64,000 nt of DNA from Penumbrarchaeum sp964445525 (GCA_964445525.1 CAYULA010000010.1:21944-85943), one strand, 5' to 3'; shown: positions 52,379-62,206, counted from the first letter of the stretch. Numbers and translations are program-made. The notes: generated from the letters alone by a model not told the origin.

Positions 52379-53608
52379 TTATCTCTTTCTTCCCATTACA
52401 ATGGATGCAATCATAATGGAGATCATTATCGACCCCGCAATGATCATCATGCCAGGAGCGGGAGAATCATCCTTATCGTCTCCTGTCTCATTACCGTCCG
52501 ATGTGTCATCGTCATCGGTGTCATCATCTCCCGTACTGTCCTCCACATCGAATTTATCCGTGACATCCATGGAGTCCTGGTTCCAGGCTCCGGATTCATC
52601 GAAGGCTCTCACGAACAATACAACCTTGTTGATGGTATCCCAGTAACCGCTGTCTTCTTTGTATTTCTGAACTTCGGAAGTATCAGAAGGTCCTGTGGAT
52701 TTGAAATACCACTCCCAGCTGTCCCAGGACTCCTCTGCAACCTTGCCCTGGAACCTCTCCTCGTAGCTCATCTGCCCGAAATCTTGAGTGGTATCAAGTG
52801 GGCCTGTCTGCCATGAGACCGAAGGAGAACCACTCTTTGGATAGTATACCAGTGTATAGGCGCATTTGTCTATGGAGGAGCTCCCTGTTCCCTCCGCTTC
52901 CTGAACGAGCTCATAATCGGTGGCACCGATTGTGAAGGTGGATTCGAAATCGCTTATATCTATGGAGAGCGAAGGATCCGTGGGTGTTGCCTGCGCAGGA
53001 TCCTCACCCGGCGGCAGGTAGAGTTCACCGGGTGTATCATCATCGTCATCACCAGCTCCACCACCCTGGAAATCTTCATTTACCGCATCTTCGGCATTGT
53101 ACATGAAATTGGAACTGGTGACCTGGGTTTCTGCAAAGATGTCGGAAAACCCGGGATCTCCGGTGAACCAGGACATGGGTATCTCTATCCTGAGTTTCGA
53201 GGTTCCATTCCCTGAATACTGTGTGGTCAGGGTCTGATCGGATCCGAAATCGGATGTGAAGAGAGATGAACCAGCCCCGATATTATTGATATCGATCGTG
53301 GTCTCCTCTTGCTTGCTTCCCGTATGATCTATTTGGATCTCATACTGATGCATCATATCAGAACTCTCATGGATTATTTTACCAACAACGGTCAATTCTA
53401 TAACCAAAGGATCGCCGCTGTAATCCATTGAAAGGGAGACAATATCAGCATTGTTTTCCCCTTCGGTATTGACTCCGTCATTTTCCACATCGCCCGAAGG
53501 GTCCGTATAGGATACGGTGTCTTCGGCGGAAACCGATCCGAGGTTTACGAAACCTATGAGCATTATTCCAGCCAGCAACACCATGAAGAATCTGCTTCCT
53601 CTGATCAT
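52379..53608 (-). CDS. secreted surface protein with Asp/Thr stalk and PGM-type anchor
   Basis: About 409 aa from ATG 53608, which follows GAGGG; an upstream ATG at 53629 has that site inside its frame. Signal peptide (1-28) ends SVSAED. The ectodomain has two parts: a beta domain (about 30-160, DOMON-like in feel, no firm match) and a second part (about 205-355), joined by an Asp/Gly/Pro linker. A D-D-T/D-D-D-T stalk near 360-378 is followed by APGM, a Met/Ile-rich helix and GRKR at the very end, the same layout as the neighbour at 50460-51959. Function unknown; a paired surface display is likely. Confidence 0.8.
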   Translation of the reverse strand: MIRGSRFFMVLLAGIMLIGFVNLGSVSAEDTVSYTDPSGDVENDGVNTEGENNADIVSLSMDYSGDPLVIELTVVGKIIHESSDMMHQYEIQIDHTGSKQEETTIDINNIGAGSSLFTSDFGSDQTLTTQYSGNGTSKLRIEIPMSWFTGDPGFSDIFAETQVTSSNFMYNAEDAVNEDFQGGGAGDDDDDTPGELYLPPGEDPAQATPTDPSLSIDISDFESTFTIGATDYELVQEAEGTGSSSIDKCAYTLVYYPKSGSPSVSWQTGPLDTTQDFGQMSYEERFQGKVAEESWDSWEWYFKSTGPSDTSEVQKYKEDSGYWDTINKVVLFVRAFDESGAWNQDSMDVTDKFDVEDSTGDDDTDDDDTSDGNETGDDKDDSPAPGMMIIAGSIMISIMIASIVMGRKR

Positions 53609-53695
53609 TCTATCCCTCGATCTAGTCATTCAACTGAGGGAGATTAATACTTTTTGATGGATATCCAACCAAAATAGGTATAAGAAACGGGAAAA

Positions 53696-54052
53696 TCAGA
53701 CGAACTTCTTCAATGATTCCACGAGTTCCTTTATCTGGAAAGGTTTGCAGAGGAACTCCTTTGCACCAGCTTCCATGGCCCTTGATCTGACCGAGGAATC
53801 CGCGGATGCGAATATGATCGTCACCTTGTCATCCATCTTCTTGATGTGCATGGTTGTATCCACGCCATCCTTGTTAGGCATCCTGTGGTCCATTATAATG
53901 ACATCGGGTTTGGTCTCCATCTTCTCGTAAACCTCGATCGCCTCGTCTCCGTCGAATGCCTCTCCTACCACATCAAATCCGTTGAATTCAAGTATATCAC
54001 GGTATAGTTGATGGATGAAGGGTTCGTCGTCGACAATCAGGACGGATGTCAT
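53696..54052 (-). CDS. stand-alone response-regulator receiver domain
   Basis: A 118-aa CheY-like protein. Acidic pocket Asp8-Asp9, phosphoacceptor Asp55 (IIMDHRMP), Ser83 and Lys103 (LCKPF) are all present. The ATG at 54052 is seven nt after GGAGG; the ATG at 54073 precedes that site and is less likely. No output domain and no kinase nearby. It is more like CheY/DivK receivers than the receiver at 18.8 kb, so the two are not recent duplicates. The surface-protein genes lie downstream on the same strand. Confidence 0.93.
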   Translation of the reverse strand: MTSVLIVDDEPFIHQLYRDILEFNGFDVVGEAFDGDEAIEVYEKMETKPDVIIMDHRMPNKDGVDTTMHIKKMDDKVTIIFASADSSVRSRAMEAGAKEFLCKPFQIKELVESLKKFV

Positions 54053-54240
54053 CTGGTGTCCTCCGGATATCATGGTCTTTCCTTCGTGATGGGATGGGCG
54101 CAGGCCGGGGTCCTTCCTCAGGGGGTTTCCTAACTACTACAACGTCACTTCCGAGGAACCCTAACCGCGTTCTCCTTCAGAAACACTGACGTTCCTGTTA
54201 ATAAAGCCTTTTCATAAAATTCGTCAAAGTGATAATCTGG

Positions 54241-56940
54241 CTAACCTGATACACTGATTCCAAGGTCCTCTGACCATTGATATAGTTCCGACAGGAATCT
54301 TGCAACTGTTCTTCGCAGCTGCCTTCTCTGAACCTTGAATACAACGGAGGACCTTGAGAGGTACTCATGAGGCCTCGTAACCCTTTCCTTCATGCCTTCG
54401 GGAGACTCTTCCTTGGCATCAGGGTCACCAATATTCACCCAGTTCCTCAGGGATTCCATGGCCATCGAGGAATTCAGCTCCGACCTGAGGTTTTGGAGGG
54501 CTTCCTCTTTCCTTTCCGGATCCATCTTCCTGGATTTGGATCTGAACTTCCTTACCTTCTTCCAGGCGTCAAAGAGATTTCGGGATCTTTCTTCCAGTGA
54601 TTCGGGATCTGTCAATCCCATCATCCACATTATCGCATTCAGATCAGAAAGATCCTGCTCGTACATCTCCCTGGCCCTCTTTCCGGCCACGTATTCGAGC
54701 CTGAGTATCCCGTCCTGGATCTTCTTTGTCCCTGTGATGGTAACCCTGTGCGCCTCGGATGTGTTCTTCAAATGAGTGCCGCCGCAGGCTTCCGTATCGA
54801 GGCCCTCGATTGATACGATTCTCAATCTCTCTCCGGGAACCGCCCCTCCCTGATAGAGTCTGAATCCGTATCTTCTCTCCGCCTCATCCCTGGGAAGGAT
54901 CATGGATTTGACTTCAAGCTCATTTTCGATAATATCGTTGGCACCCTTTTCAAGGGCCTCCAATTGATCCTTGTCCAGAGTCTCGTAATGGGTTATGTCG
55001 AGCCTACCTTTTTCTTCGGTTTTCTCCGCTCCCGCCTGCCAGATATGATCTCCCAGTGTCTTTCTCGCAACACCGTTGATGATGTGGGTGGTTGTATGGT
55101 GCTGTGCAAGCTGTCTTCTCCTCTCCGGATCAATGTATCCCTTCATAATCTGGCCTGGTTTTAGAGATGATACGTCTCCTTTGACCTTGTGGACTATCAG
55201 ATTGTCCTGCTTGAATACGTCCACAACCTCGAGGTCTTCCGGTCCTTCCAATCTTCCTATGTCGTGGAGCTGTCCTCCGGAGGTCGGATAGAATGCGGTT
55301 CTATCCAGAACGACATTATCCTCGATCACCTCCAGAACCTCCCCCTCAAATTCAAGCATCATGTAATCGTCGTAGTAGAGGACCTCTGTAGGGGGATGGC
55401 CGCCGAATGGTATCTCGTATTCCTTCTGGGTCCTCGCCTGAGCTCCCGATCCTTCATGGAGCTCGGATACCTTTCTGTAGAAATCCGAAGGGACCTCTAT
55501 GTCCAATCCGCTGTCAACCAGAAGATCCGGGGTGATTCCCTGGGAATCGTACAGCTTGAGCGGGTCCTCCTCGGTAACGGAATGCCCCTTTTCCTGCTTT
55601 TTGACCAGCCTTTCAACCGTTGACCTTGCTTTCTCCTTGGTTGCATAATATTTTCCTTTTTCGTGATCGAGGATCTCCCTGACCTCTTCAACGGCCTCAA
55701 GCATCTCGGGGAACTGCGGAACAAGGTAGCTTGCATGCCAGTGGCAGACATCGGCCATGTCGATATCCCAGCCGTACCTGTTGATGAATTCCATTGCTCT
55801 CCTGTAGATGAGCCTCAGATTGTAGCCTCCGCCTGAGTTCGAGGGAAGTCCACCGTCCGTGAGTGCGAAAAGAAGAGCCCTGGAATGATCCGCGATGGAG
55901 TACAATCCGGCATGTCTCATAACCGAATCCTTCAGGAACTTCACATCCACACCGATACCGGATGCGATATCGGACCAGACCTTCCTTATGTCGTCAGTCT
56001 CATCCATGTTCAGGAGCCCGGAATACGGAAGGAAATCCTTCATGACCTCCTTTTCCTCTCCCGCTTCCTTCATACCAGCAATTTCAAAGAGCTTCTTCAT
56101 TACCGTGGGAAAGTTGGGTTCGTAAGCAGTGGGAGTGCCATGAGAGAACCAGGCGGGCCTCTCCTGACCCATCCCCATGTCGAGGACCCTGATATCGAGG
56201 CCTTTGAGATCATCCCCGTCCCTCTCATACATCGTGTAAACCTGGTTTCCGATCTCGAGGCCCTTGGAGAAGAATTCCAGGGAGCATCCGAAATTTCCCC
56301 CTCCGGCCCAGGCATCCTCGTGGTATACAATATCCTTCAACGGGATACCCATGCCCTCGACCAGCCAGGCATGTATGTCCTCGAAATATTTTGGCTGGTC
56401 GTACTCTTCCTCGGTAACGAAAGCGTGCTGCCCGATCATAATGAAACCGGTATTGTGTCTTCCTGTAATCCCCACGTTGTCAACATCGTTGAACCTGAGG
56501 CAGGTCTGAGGAACCACCAGGGGATTTGCAGGAGGCTTCACCGATCCTCTCACAACATAGGGCTGGAAATCCGTGATCGAGGCAAGTGTGAACTCCGAGG
56601 TGGGATTCCATCTGGATATGGATGGATACCTCTTGATAGGTGTATAGCCCCGTTTCTCGAAGAGGTCGGAGAACCTCTTCCAGACTCCTATGAAATCCAT
56701 CTTATGAATGCAGTTATCCTTTCCGATGAAGGAATACCCTCCCTCGCAGGCAGGTTCTCCGCAGACCCTTCGATCGGGATCCGCTGTCCAGAAGTAGGTC
56801 CCGCATTCGGGACAGGTCTTCCTCTCCAGGCCTGTTTCCCTCATTACTTCTGTGGGAAAGAACCTGTCGGGGTCCGATGAAGCCTCATCCTTCACCCTTT
56901 TTTTCATTTCCTTTTCAGACAGCAATTGGATCACTCTCAT
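54241..56940 (-). CDS. alaS: alanyl-tRNA synthetase, archaeal type
   Basis: Charges tRNA-Ala and edits misacylated Ser/Gly. The 899-aa protein begins with the archaeal-specific zinc module (CPECGTYFW, CGEPAC), then the class II catalytic core (RFNDVDNVGITGRHNTGF), the tRNA recognition region, and an editing domain with metal ligands in HHTTTHIING and CGGTHLKNTSEAH. The C-terminal region is of the archaeal kind without the bacterial C-Ala length. Its ATG overlaps the stop of the upstream hydrolase by 4 nt, so the two are cotranslated. Confidence 0.97.
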   Translation of the reverse strand: MRVIQLLSEKEMKKRVKDEASSDPDRFFPTEVMRETGLERKTCPECGTYFWTADPDRRVCGEPACEGGYSFIGKDNCIHKMDFIGVWKRFSDLFEKRGYTPIKRYPSISRWNPTSEFTLASITDFQPYVVRGSVKPPANPLVVPQTCLRFNDVDNVGITGRHNTGFIMIGQHAFVTEEEYDQPKYFEDIHAWLVEGMGIPLKDIVYHEDAWAGGGNFGCSLEFFSKGLEIGNQVYTMYERDGDDLKGLDIRVLDMGMGQERPAWFSHGTPTAYEPNFPTVMKKLFEIAGMKEAGEEKEVMKDFLPYSGLLNMDETDDIRKVWSDIASGIGVDVKFLKDSVMRHAGLYSIADHSRALLFALTDGGLPSNSGGGYNLRLIYRRAMEFINRYGWDIDMADVCHWHASYLVPQFPEMLEAVEEVREILDHEKGKYYATKEKARSTVERLVKKQEKGHSVTEEDPLKLYDSQGITPDLLVDSGLDIEVPSDFYRKVSELHEGSGAQARTQKEYEIPFGGHPPTEVLYYDDYMMLEFEGEVLEVIEDNVVLDRTAFYPTSGGQLHDIGRLEGPEDLEVVDVFKQDNLIVHKVKGDVSSLKPGQIMKGYIDPERRRQLAQHHTTTHIINGVARKTLGDHIWQAGAEKTEEKGRLDITHYETLDKDQLEALEKGANDIIENELEVKSMILPRDEAERRYGFRLYQGGAVPGERLRIVSIEGLDTEACGGTHLKNTSEAHRVTITGTKKIQDGILRLEYVAGKRAREMYEQDLSDLNAIMWMMGLTDPESLEERSRNLFDAWKKVRKFRSKSRKMDPERKEEALQNLRSELNSSMAMESLRNWVNIGDPDAKEESPEGMKERVTRPHEYLSRSSVVFKVQRRQLRRTVARFLSELYQWSEDLGISVSG

Positions 56941-57656
56941 TCATGACTGTAGATGAATTTTTTCTTCTTGTCGGGCCACCATCCGGCGATGGTATCCATT
57001 AGTTCCAGGGACCTGAGGGCCTTGACAGGATCGTACAGTACGCCTACTATCAGTCTCTTCTCATGATTTACAGACAGAGGAGAAACATCTCCCGTGTATA
57101 CAACCACCTCATCCTCCAGCTCAACAAGGACCGACATGTGGCCAGGGGTGTGCCCTGGTGTCGGGATAAGGGTAACTCCCGGTACGATCTCGGTTTCTCC
57201 ACTCACACCTTTCCATTTGATGTTTTTGATGTTGTCCTGAAGGTATCCGCCTTTCTGGAACCTGTCGGGATAGGCGCTGTACCTGATCTCGTCCTCGTGG
57301 GCTACCTGCAAAGCGTTTGAAAAAATCCTGTTGTAACCCGTATGATCGAAATGGAGATGGGTGTTCACAACCATGGTGATGTCATCCGGGGAGAGGTCCA
57401 TCGATTCCAGAGAAGAGATCAGGTTGGTCTCCTTCTCCACACCATATATCTTCTTCCATTTCTCCGGAAGTTCTCCCACCCCGGTATCGACCAGTATTCT
57501 CTGATCATCCGATTCTATGTAAAGGGGCTTCAATCTTGCCTTGTGGAGCTTCCCGTAATATCTTGGGACTCCGTAAACAAGCATTCCACCGTCAATATTG
57601 AAGGTCCCGTCCGATAGAACTTCCACCCTACTTGCAATTCCATCTTTTTGATCCAT
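56937..57656 (-). CDS. metallo-beta-lactamase-fold hydrolase (lactonase-like)
   Basis: About 240 aa from ATG 57656; the frame stays open to 57914 but that part overlaps the flavoprotein gene and encodes nothing recognisable. The di-zinc motif is THLHFDH (His100, His102, Asp104, His105), with later ligands in PTPGHTPGH and TGDV. The order resembles N-acyl-homoserine lactonases and related esterases, but the substrate is unknown. It starts 5 nt after the upstream flavoprotein gene and overlaps alaS by 4 nt, so all three seem to form one operon. Confidence 0.9.
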   Translation of the reverse strand: MDQKDGIASRVEVLSDGTFNIDGGMLVYGVPRYYGKLHKARLKPLYIESDDQRILVDTGVGELPEKWKKIYGVEKETNLISSLESMDLSPDDITMVVNTHLHFDHTGYNRIFSNALQVAHEDEIRYSAYPDRFQKGGYLQDNIKNIKWKGVSGETEIVPGVTLIPTPGHTPGHMSVLVELEDEVVVYTGDVSPLSVNHEKRLIVGVLYDPVKALRSLELMDTIAGWWPDKKKKFIYSHE

Positions 57657-57661
57657 TATCC

Positions 57662-59080
57662 TCACTCCGCATCCCTTTTTTCGGGGAAGAAGGGGTTCGC
57701 ACATTCCTTTGGCGGAAGCCTCAGCCTTTTTATTCCGATCTCCGCAAGCTGGGTGATGGGATCGTACATCTGAGACACAGGAGGATTGTAGGCCAGTTCC
57801 GTGTCCAGGAGGTCGTATAAGGTCATATTGCCGTGAATTGCAAGGGCGAAAACGTTGATCCTCCAGGCTGCTCCCTCTTCTCCGATCGCCTGGGCTCCCA
57901 GTATCCTGCCGCAACTCTTATCCACGATCACCCTGAGGTTTATCTGGGAGCATTCCGGCATGTAATGGGGTTTCACATCCCCTCTGGTTGAGATTCCCAT
58001 TGCGTCGTATCCTAGCTTCTTGGCAGTCTCAAGATTGTATCCTGTGGCGGCGATCTCCAGTCCGTGAATGACCGTCAGGAAGGTGTTCATGGCACCGGGA
58101 TATTCCGCCGAGCCTCCGGCGGCATTGATTCCCGCTGCCATGCCCTGCCTGAAAGCAGAGGTGGCAAGCTGCATCGTGGTCGGGGACCTGTCCATCCTGG
58201 AATAAGTGCCCACGAGATCTCCCGTTGCATAGATGTCTTTGACAGTTGTCTGCATCTTGTTGTTTACCAATACAACCCCGTCGTTTATCTCGCATCCGGC
58301 AGATTCCGCAAGCTTGGTATTGGCCCTCATTCCCACTGCCATGACAACAATGTCGCAGTGTATTTCTTCCCCGGCGATTGTGACAGATTCCACTTTTTCC
58401 TTTCCGTTGATGCTGTCAATACCCTTCCCGAAGGTGACCTTCATTCCCATGGATTCGAGCTTTTCCACGATCAGCTTTCCCATGACCGGATCCAGGTTTC
58501 TCGGGAGGGGAGGCTCTGTCCTTTTGGTGATTACTACCTCGTGTCCCAGCTCCTTCAGTCCGACGGCAACCTCCAGTCCGATTGCGCCTCCTCCTACCAC
58601 CACAGACCTCCCGGATTCGGATTCCCTTGCCGCCTTTAACAGCTGGGCCGAATCTTTCAGGTTGGATACGAAATGAACGCCTTTTCCCACAAGCTCCTTT
58701 GCACCGGAAATGGGGAGATTGATCGGTTTGGCTCCGTTTGCAAGAACCAAAGAATCATACTCGAGGTCCTTTTCCTCTCCTGAATATAGGTTCTTGACCT
58801 TCAGCACCTTATTATCTGAATCGATGTCCAGGACCTCGTGGTGGAGGAGCTTTTCGAGCTTTCCCTTAACCTCGGGGACCGTGTGTTTGAGCTCCTCGAA
58901 ATCTTCCACGACACCCTCAATAACGAAAGGGAGTCCGCAGGGAGAAAATTGATCGAAATCCCTCTTTTCGATTATGGTTACATGGGCTTTCCTGTTCGTG
59001 TTGAGTGCAGCCTTGGAAGCATACAATCCGCTGGCACCGAGGCCCACTACAATGATCTCCTTGGGTTCGTTCACTGTCAT
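57662..59080 (-). CDS. CoA-disulfide-reductase/NADH-oxidase-like flavoprotein
   Basis: FAD- and NAD(P)H-binding disulfide reductase, 472 aa. FAD-binding VVGLGASGLYASKAAL is at the N-terminus; the single redox-active Cys48 in FSPCGLPFVIEG is that of CoA disulfide reductases and Nox/persulfide reductases, rather than the CxxxxC pair of glutathione-type enzymes. A second Rossmann motif VVVGGGAIGLEVA (about 170) binds NAD(P)H; ATGDLV is the C-terminal FAD contact. The dimerisation domain contains the Tyr residues expected for CoADR. The actual substrate (CoA-disulfide, persulfide, oxygen) is open. A minus-strand TATA lies near 59135-59145. Confidence 0.93.
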   Translation of the reverse strand: MTVNEPKEIIVVGLGASGLYASKAALNTNRKAHVTIIEKRDFDQFSPCGLPFVIEGVVEDFEELKHTVPEVKGKLEKLLHHEVLDIDSDNKVLKVKNLYSGEEKDLEYDSLVLANGAKPINLPISGAKELVGKGVHFVSNLKDSAQLLKAARESESGRSVVVGGGAIGLEVAVGLKELGHEVVITKRTEPPLPRNLDPVMGKLIVEKLESMGMKVTFGKGIDSINGKEKVESVTIAGEEIHCDIVVMAVGMRANTKLAESAGCEINDGVVLVNNKMQTTVKDIYATGDLVGTYSRMDRSPTTMQLATSAFRQGMAAGINAAGGSAEYPGAMNTFLTVIHGLEIAATGYNLETAKKLGYDAMGISTRGDVKPHYMPECSQINLRVIVDKSCGRILGAQAIGEEGAAWRINVFALAIHGNMTLYDLLDTELAYNPPVSQMYDPITQLAEIGIKRLRLPPKECANPFFPEKRDAE

Positions 59081-59168
59081 CGAAGCACGTCTCCGGTTGG
59101 TGGGTACGGCTCCCCATATATCATGGATTAATTAATTTTCTTATATACAGGTTAATGGAGATGGAAGG

Positions 59169-60653
59169 TTATTCCTCCTCCGGGAACTGGTTCCAGTTGA
59201 GTATGAGCTTCTTGGCTGCGAGGACCTCGTCAACTCTGGACACCGTGGAGTTCACAGGTGCCGATCCGAAGTCATCTTCACCGGCCTTTGCAATCTCGAG
59301 AAGTGCATCCGAGAATTTTTCCAGTTCCTCCATTGTCTCGCTCTCGGTGGGTTCAATCATCAGGGCCTCGTCAACGATCAGGGGGAAGTAATTCGTCGGT
59401 GGGTGGAGGCCCCTGTCAACGAGCATCTTGGATACGTCCTTTGCCGATCCTCCGTTATCTTTGAGGAAGGAGGCCGATGCCACGAACTCGTGCTTTGTCC
59501 TCTTCTCCGGGGTCCTGAAAGGAACCGGATATACGTCCTGTATCCTTGACCTGATATAGGAGGCATTGAGAACAGCTACCTCGGAGGCCCTTTTGAGGCC
59601 CTCTGCTCCGTTGATCTTGATGAAGGCCCAGGCTCTGATAAGGACCCCGGTATTTCCGTGGAATCCCTTGACCTTTCCTATGGAATCCGGTCTGTCAAAT
59701 TCGAGCTTGAAAAGGTCTCCATTCCTGACCAATATGGGTACCGGAAGGAAAGGTGCAAGCTTCTCGCAGACAGCCACCGGACCGGCTCCGGGTCCTCCAC
59801 CGCCGTGGGGTGTTGAAAAGGTCTTGTGCAGGTTGTAATGCATTATGTCAAATCCCATATCTCCCGGTCTCGCCTTTCCCATCAAAGCATTCAGATTCGC
59901 TCCGTCATAGTAGAGGAGAGCACCTGCATCATGGCAGGCCTGCTGTATGTCGCAAATGTTGTTCTCGAATATTCCGAGCGTTGAGGGATTGGTTATCATG
60001 AATGCTGCAGTCCTCTCGGACAGTGCTTCTTTCAGAGCCTCCACATCCACTGTACCGTCCTCGGCGGATTTTATCTCGATAACCTTGAAACCCGCCATCA
60101 CCGCGGATGCGGGATTTGTTCCGTGTGCGGAATCCGGTATTATGACCTCGTCCCGGTCCATATCTCCTCTGGACTCGTGATATTTCTTGGCGATAAGCAG
60201 GCCCGTGAACTCTCCCTGGGCTCCGGCAGCGGGCTGTAGCGTGCAGGCATCGAGTCCTCCGATCCTGGCCAGGTCCTCCTGCAGCTCGTACATCATCCTG
60301 AGTATTCCCTGGGTCGTGTCATCAGGTTGCAGAGGATGCATTCTCTGTATTGTAGGGTGAGAGGCGATCTTGTCGTTGACCTTGGGATTGTATTTCATCG
60401 TACAGGATCCCAGAGGGTATATACCGGTATCTGTACCGTAGTTCATCTGTGAGAGTCTGACATAATGTCTGATCAGTTCCGGTTCGGTAATCTCTGGAAG
60501 GTTCAGGTCCTCCCTTTCCATTCCTTCGGGAAGCAGGTCCTTAACATCCATCAACTCATCCCATGGTGGGAGGGCGGCACCTTTTCTTCCCGGAGCTCCC
60601 TTCTCTATCAGCAGGGGCTCATCATATCTGGCCTGTCTGAACTCGTGCTTCAC
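59169..60653 (-). CDS. gcvPB: glycine dehydrogenase (decarboxylating) subunit 2
   Basis: Second half of the split P protein of the glycine cleavage system; decarboxylates glycine and passes aminomethyl to lipoyl-GcvH. The PLP lysine lies in NLHKTFSTPHGGGGPGAG (about residue 275). The 494-aa length is typical. The start is GTG, overlapping the gcvPA stop as GTGA, with GGAGGTG five nt upstream, so the two halves are made in equal amounts. Confidence 0.97.
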   Translation of the reverse strand: MKHEFRQARYDEPLLIEKGAPGRKGAALPPWDELMDVKDLLPEGMEREDLNLPEITEPELIRHYVRLSQMNYGTDTGIYPLGSCTMKYNPKVNDKIASHPTIQRMHPLQPDDTTQGILRMMYELQEDLARIGGLDACTLQPAAGAQGEFTGLLIAKKYHESRGDMDRDEVIIPDSAHGTNPASAVMAGFKVIEIKSAEDGTVDVEALKEALSERTAAFMITNPSTLGIFENNICDIQQACHDAGALLYYDGANLNALMGKARPGDMGFDIMHYNLHKTFSTPHGGGGPGAGPVAVCEKLAPFLPVPILVRNGDLFKLEFDRPDSIGKVKGFHGNTGVLIRAWAFIKINGAEGLKRASEVAVLNASYIRSRIQDVYPVPFRTPEKRTKHEFVASASFLKDNGGSAKDVSKMLVDRGLHPPTNYFPLIVDEALMIEPTESETMEELEKFSDALLEIAKAGEDDFGSAPVNSTVSRVDEVLAAKKLILNWNQFPEEE

Positions 60654-61999
60654 TGGACCACCTCCCTTGCTCCTTTGAGAACTTCAAGCAGTTTTTCATA
60701 ATCCTCGTTGGTATGCATCTCGGTGGTGGTTACCGTGAATATATTTTCGAGGTTGTCGTTTTCCGCAGAGACATTTATCCCGGCAAGGACTCCCTTCTCC
60801 TCGCATGCGTTCAGGAAATCACAGACATCCCTGTCCACCTTCACTGGAAATTCGTTGAAGAAATGTCCTTCGTAAGCTGGGGCTTGAAAACCTTCCAGCT
60901 CGTCTATCCTGCCTGCCAGATATCTTCCCCTTGATGCCAGCTGAGTCCCAAGTTCCTTCATGCCGCTTTTTCCAAGTGATGCAAGGTATGCGGCTGCCAT
61001 TATCGATGTCAGGGCTTCGTTGGTGCAGATGTTGGATGTCGCCCTTTCTCTCCTTATGTGCTGCTCCCTGGTGGAAAGTGTCATTGCAAAGGCCCTTCTT
61101 CCCTCCGAATCCTTTGTTGCACCGATTATCCTTCCGGGCATCTTCCTCACCATCTTCATGCTGGTGGCAAATATTCCAACAGAAGGACCACCATAACTCA
61201 TATGGATACCCAGAGGTTGAGCGTCTCCTACCACAATATCGGCTCCATAATGACCGGGGCCCTTGGCCAATGAAAGGGTCATGGGATTCACTCCCACAAC
61301 AAGGAGCTGTCTGGGTCCGAGCATCTCCTTGATCTTCATTGCCCCTTCATCGAATATTCCAAGCATGTTGGGATTTTCTATGTACACTCCTGAGACATTC
61401 TCGTTTGCCATAGATTTCAGGGCATCCAGATCCATCTTTCCATCCTTGAAGGGAATCTTTCTCAGCTCTATGCCGGACCCTTTGGTGTAATTCTCGATAA
61501 CGCACAGCTTGTCCCTTGTGATCATGTCCGGGATGAGGAAAACATCCTTGTGGTTGACCCGGTGGGCCATGAGGATGGCCTCTCCTATGGAGGTGGGAAG
61601 ATCGTACATGGAGCTGTTGACGACATCCAGTCCGACCAGTTCGGCCATCATTGACTGGTATTCGAACATGGCCTGCAGAATTCCCTGGGACATCTCGGGC
61701 TGATATGGTGTGTAGGATGTGTACAGTTCGGAGCGTGAAACAACGTTGTCAACCGATGTCGGAATGAAATGATCGTAGAAACCTCCTCCCAAAAACATCA
61801 GCATGTCCCCCGCACCCCTGGAGTTTTTCATCATTTTATCAACATCTCTGAGCACTTCGACCTCTGATCTGCCACGGGCAATGTCCAATCCGTCGATCCT
61901 AAGACCTTCGGGAATGTCATCGAAGAGGTCATCGATGGAATTCAGTCCCATCCGTTTGAGCATTTCCCCTTCCGAAGTATGATTGGGTAGATAATGCAT
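60650..61999 (-). CDS. gcvPA: glycine dehydrogenase (decarboxylating) subunit 1
   Basis: First half of the split P protein, 449 aa. The start MHYLPNHTSEGEML matches the family N-terminus (M-x-Y-x-P-x-T); an in-frame GTG at 62032 would add 11 residues without similarity. Conserved SMYDLPTSIGEA, VNPMTLSLAKGPG and MSYGGPSVGIFA regions are present. It forms an alpha2beta2 enzyme with GcvPB, and is divergent from gcvT, so a shared 200-nt region (62000-62206) may coordinate all four glycine cleavage genes. Confidence 0.96.
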   Translation of the reverse strand: MHYLPNHTSEGEMLKRMGLNSIDDLFDDIPEGLRIDGLDIARGRSEVEVLRDVDKMMKNSRGAGDMLMFLGGGFYDHFIPTSVDNVVSRSELYTSYTPYQPEMSQGILQAMFEYQSMMAELVGLDVVNSSMYDLPTSIGEAILMAHRVNHKDVFLIPDMITRDKLCVIENYTKGSGIELRKIPFKDGKMDLDALKSMANENVSGVYIENPNMLGIFDEGAMKIKEMLGPRQLLVVGVNPMTLSLAKGPGHYGADIVVGDAQPLGIHMSYGGPSVGIFATSMKMVRKMPGRIIGATKDSEGRRAFAMTLSTREQHIRRERATSNICTNEALTSIMAAAYLASLGKSGMKELGTQLASRGRYLAGRIDELEGFQAPAYEGHFFNEFPVKVDRDVCDFLNACEEKGVLAGINVSAENDNLENIFTVTTTEMHTNEDYEKLLEVLKGAREVVQ

Positions 62000-62206
62000 G
62001 TATAACCATCCTGTCTCTGTTCGAGGCGCCACTGGATTACGGGAGGACTAGATAACCTTTACCCATGCAGTGCAAGGGGAACCTTGTAGGATCGGATAAT
62101 GTCTCTTGAATCATCGGATAGTGGACATCACGTCACAACCACCATAGATTAAAATATGGATTTGAGCATCGCTGAAGCGGCTTCACACTTACAAGGAGAT
62201 ATTATC

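Noticed and set aside
57657..57914. N-terminal extension of the metallo-hydrolase
   Set aside because: It overlaps the upstream flavoprotein coding end out of frame and is Arg/Gly/Pro-rich without similarity; a good start exists at 57656.
62000..62206. Glycine riboswitch ahead of gcvT
   Set aside because: The conserved glycine-aptamer core was not found; the region looks like an ordinary divergent archaeal promoter.
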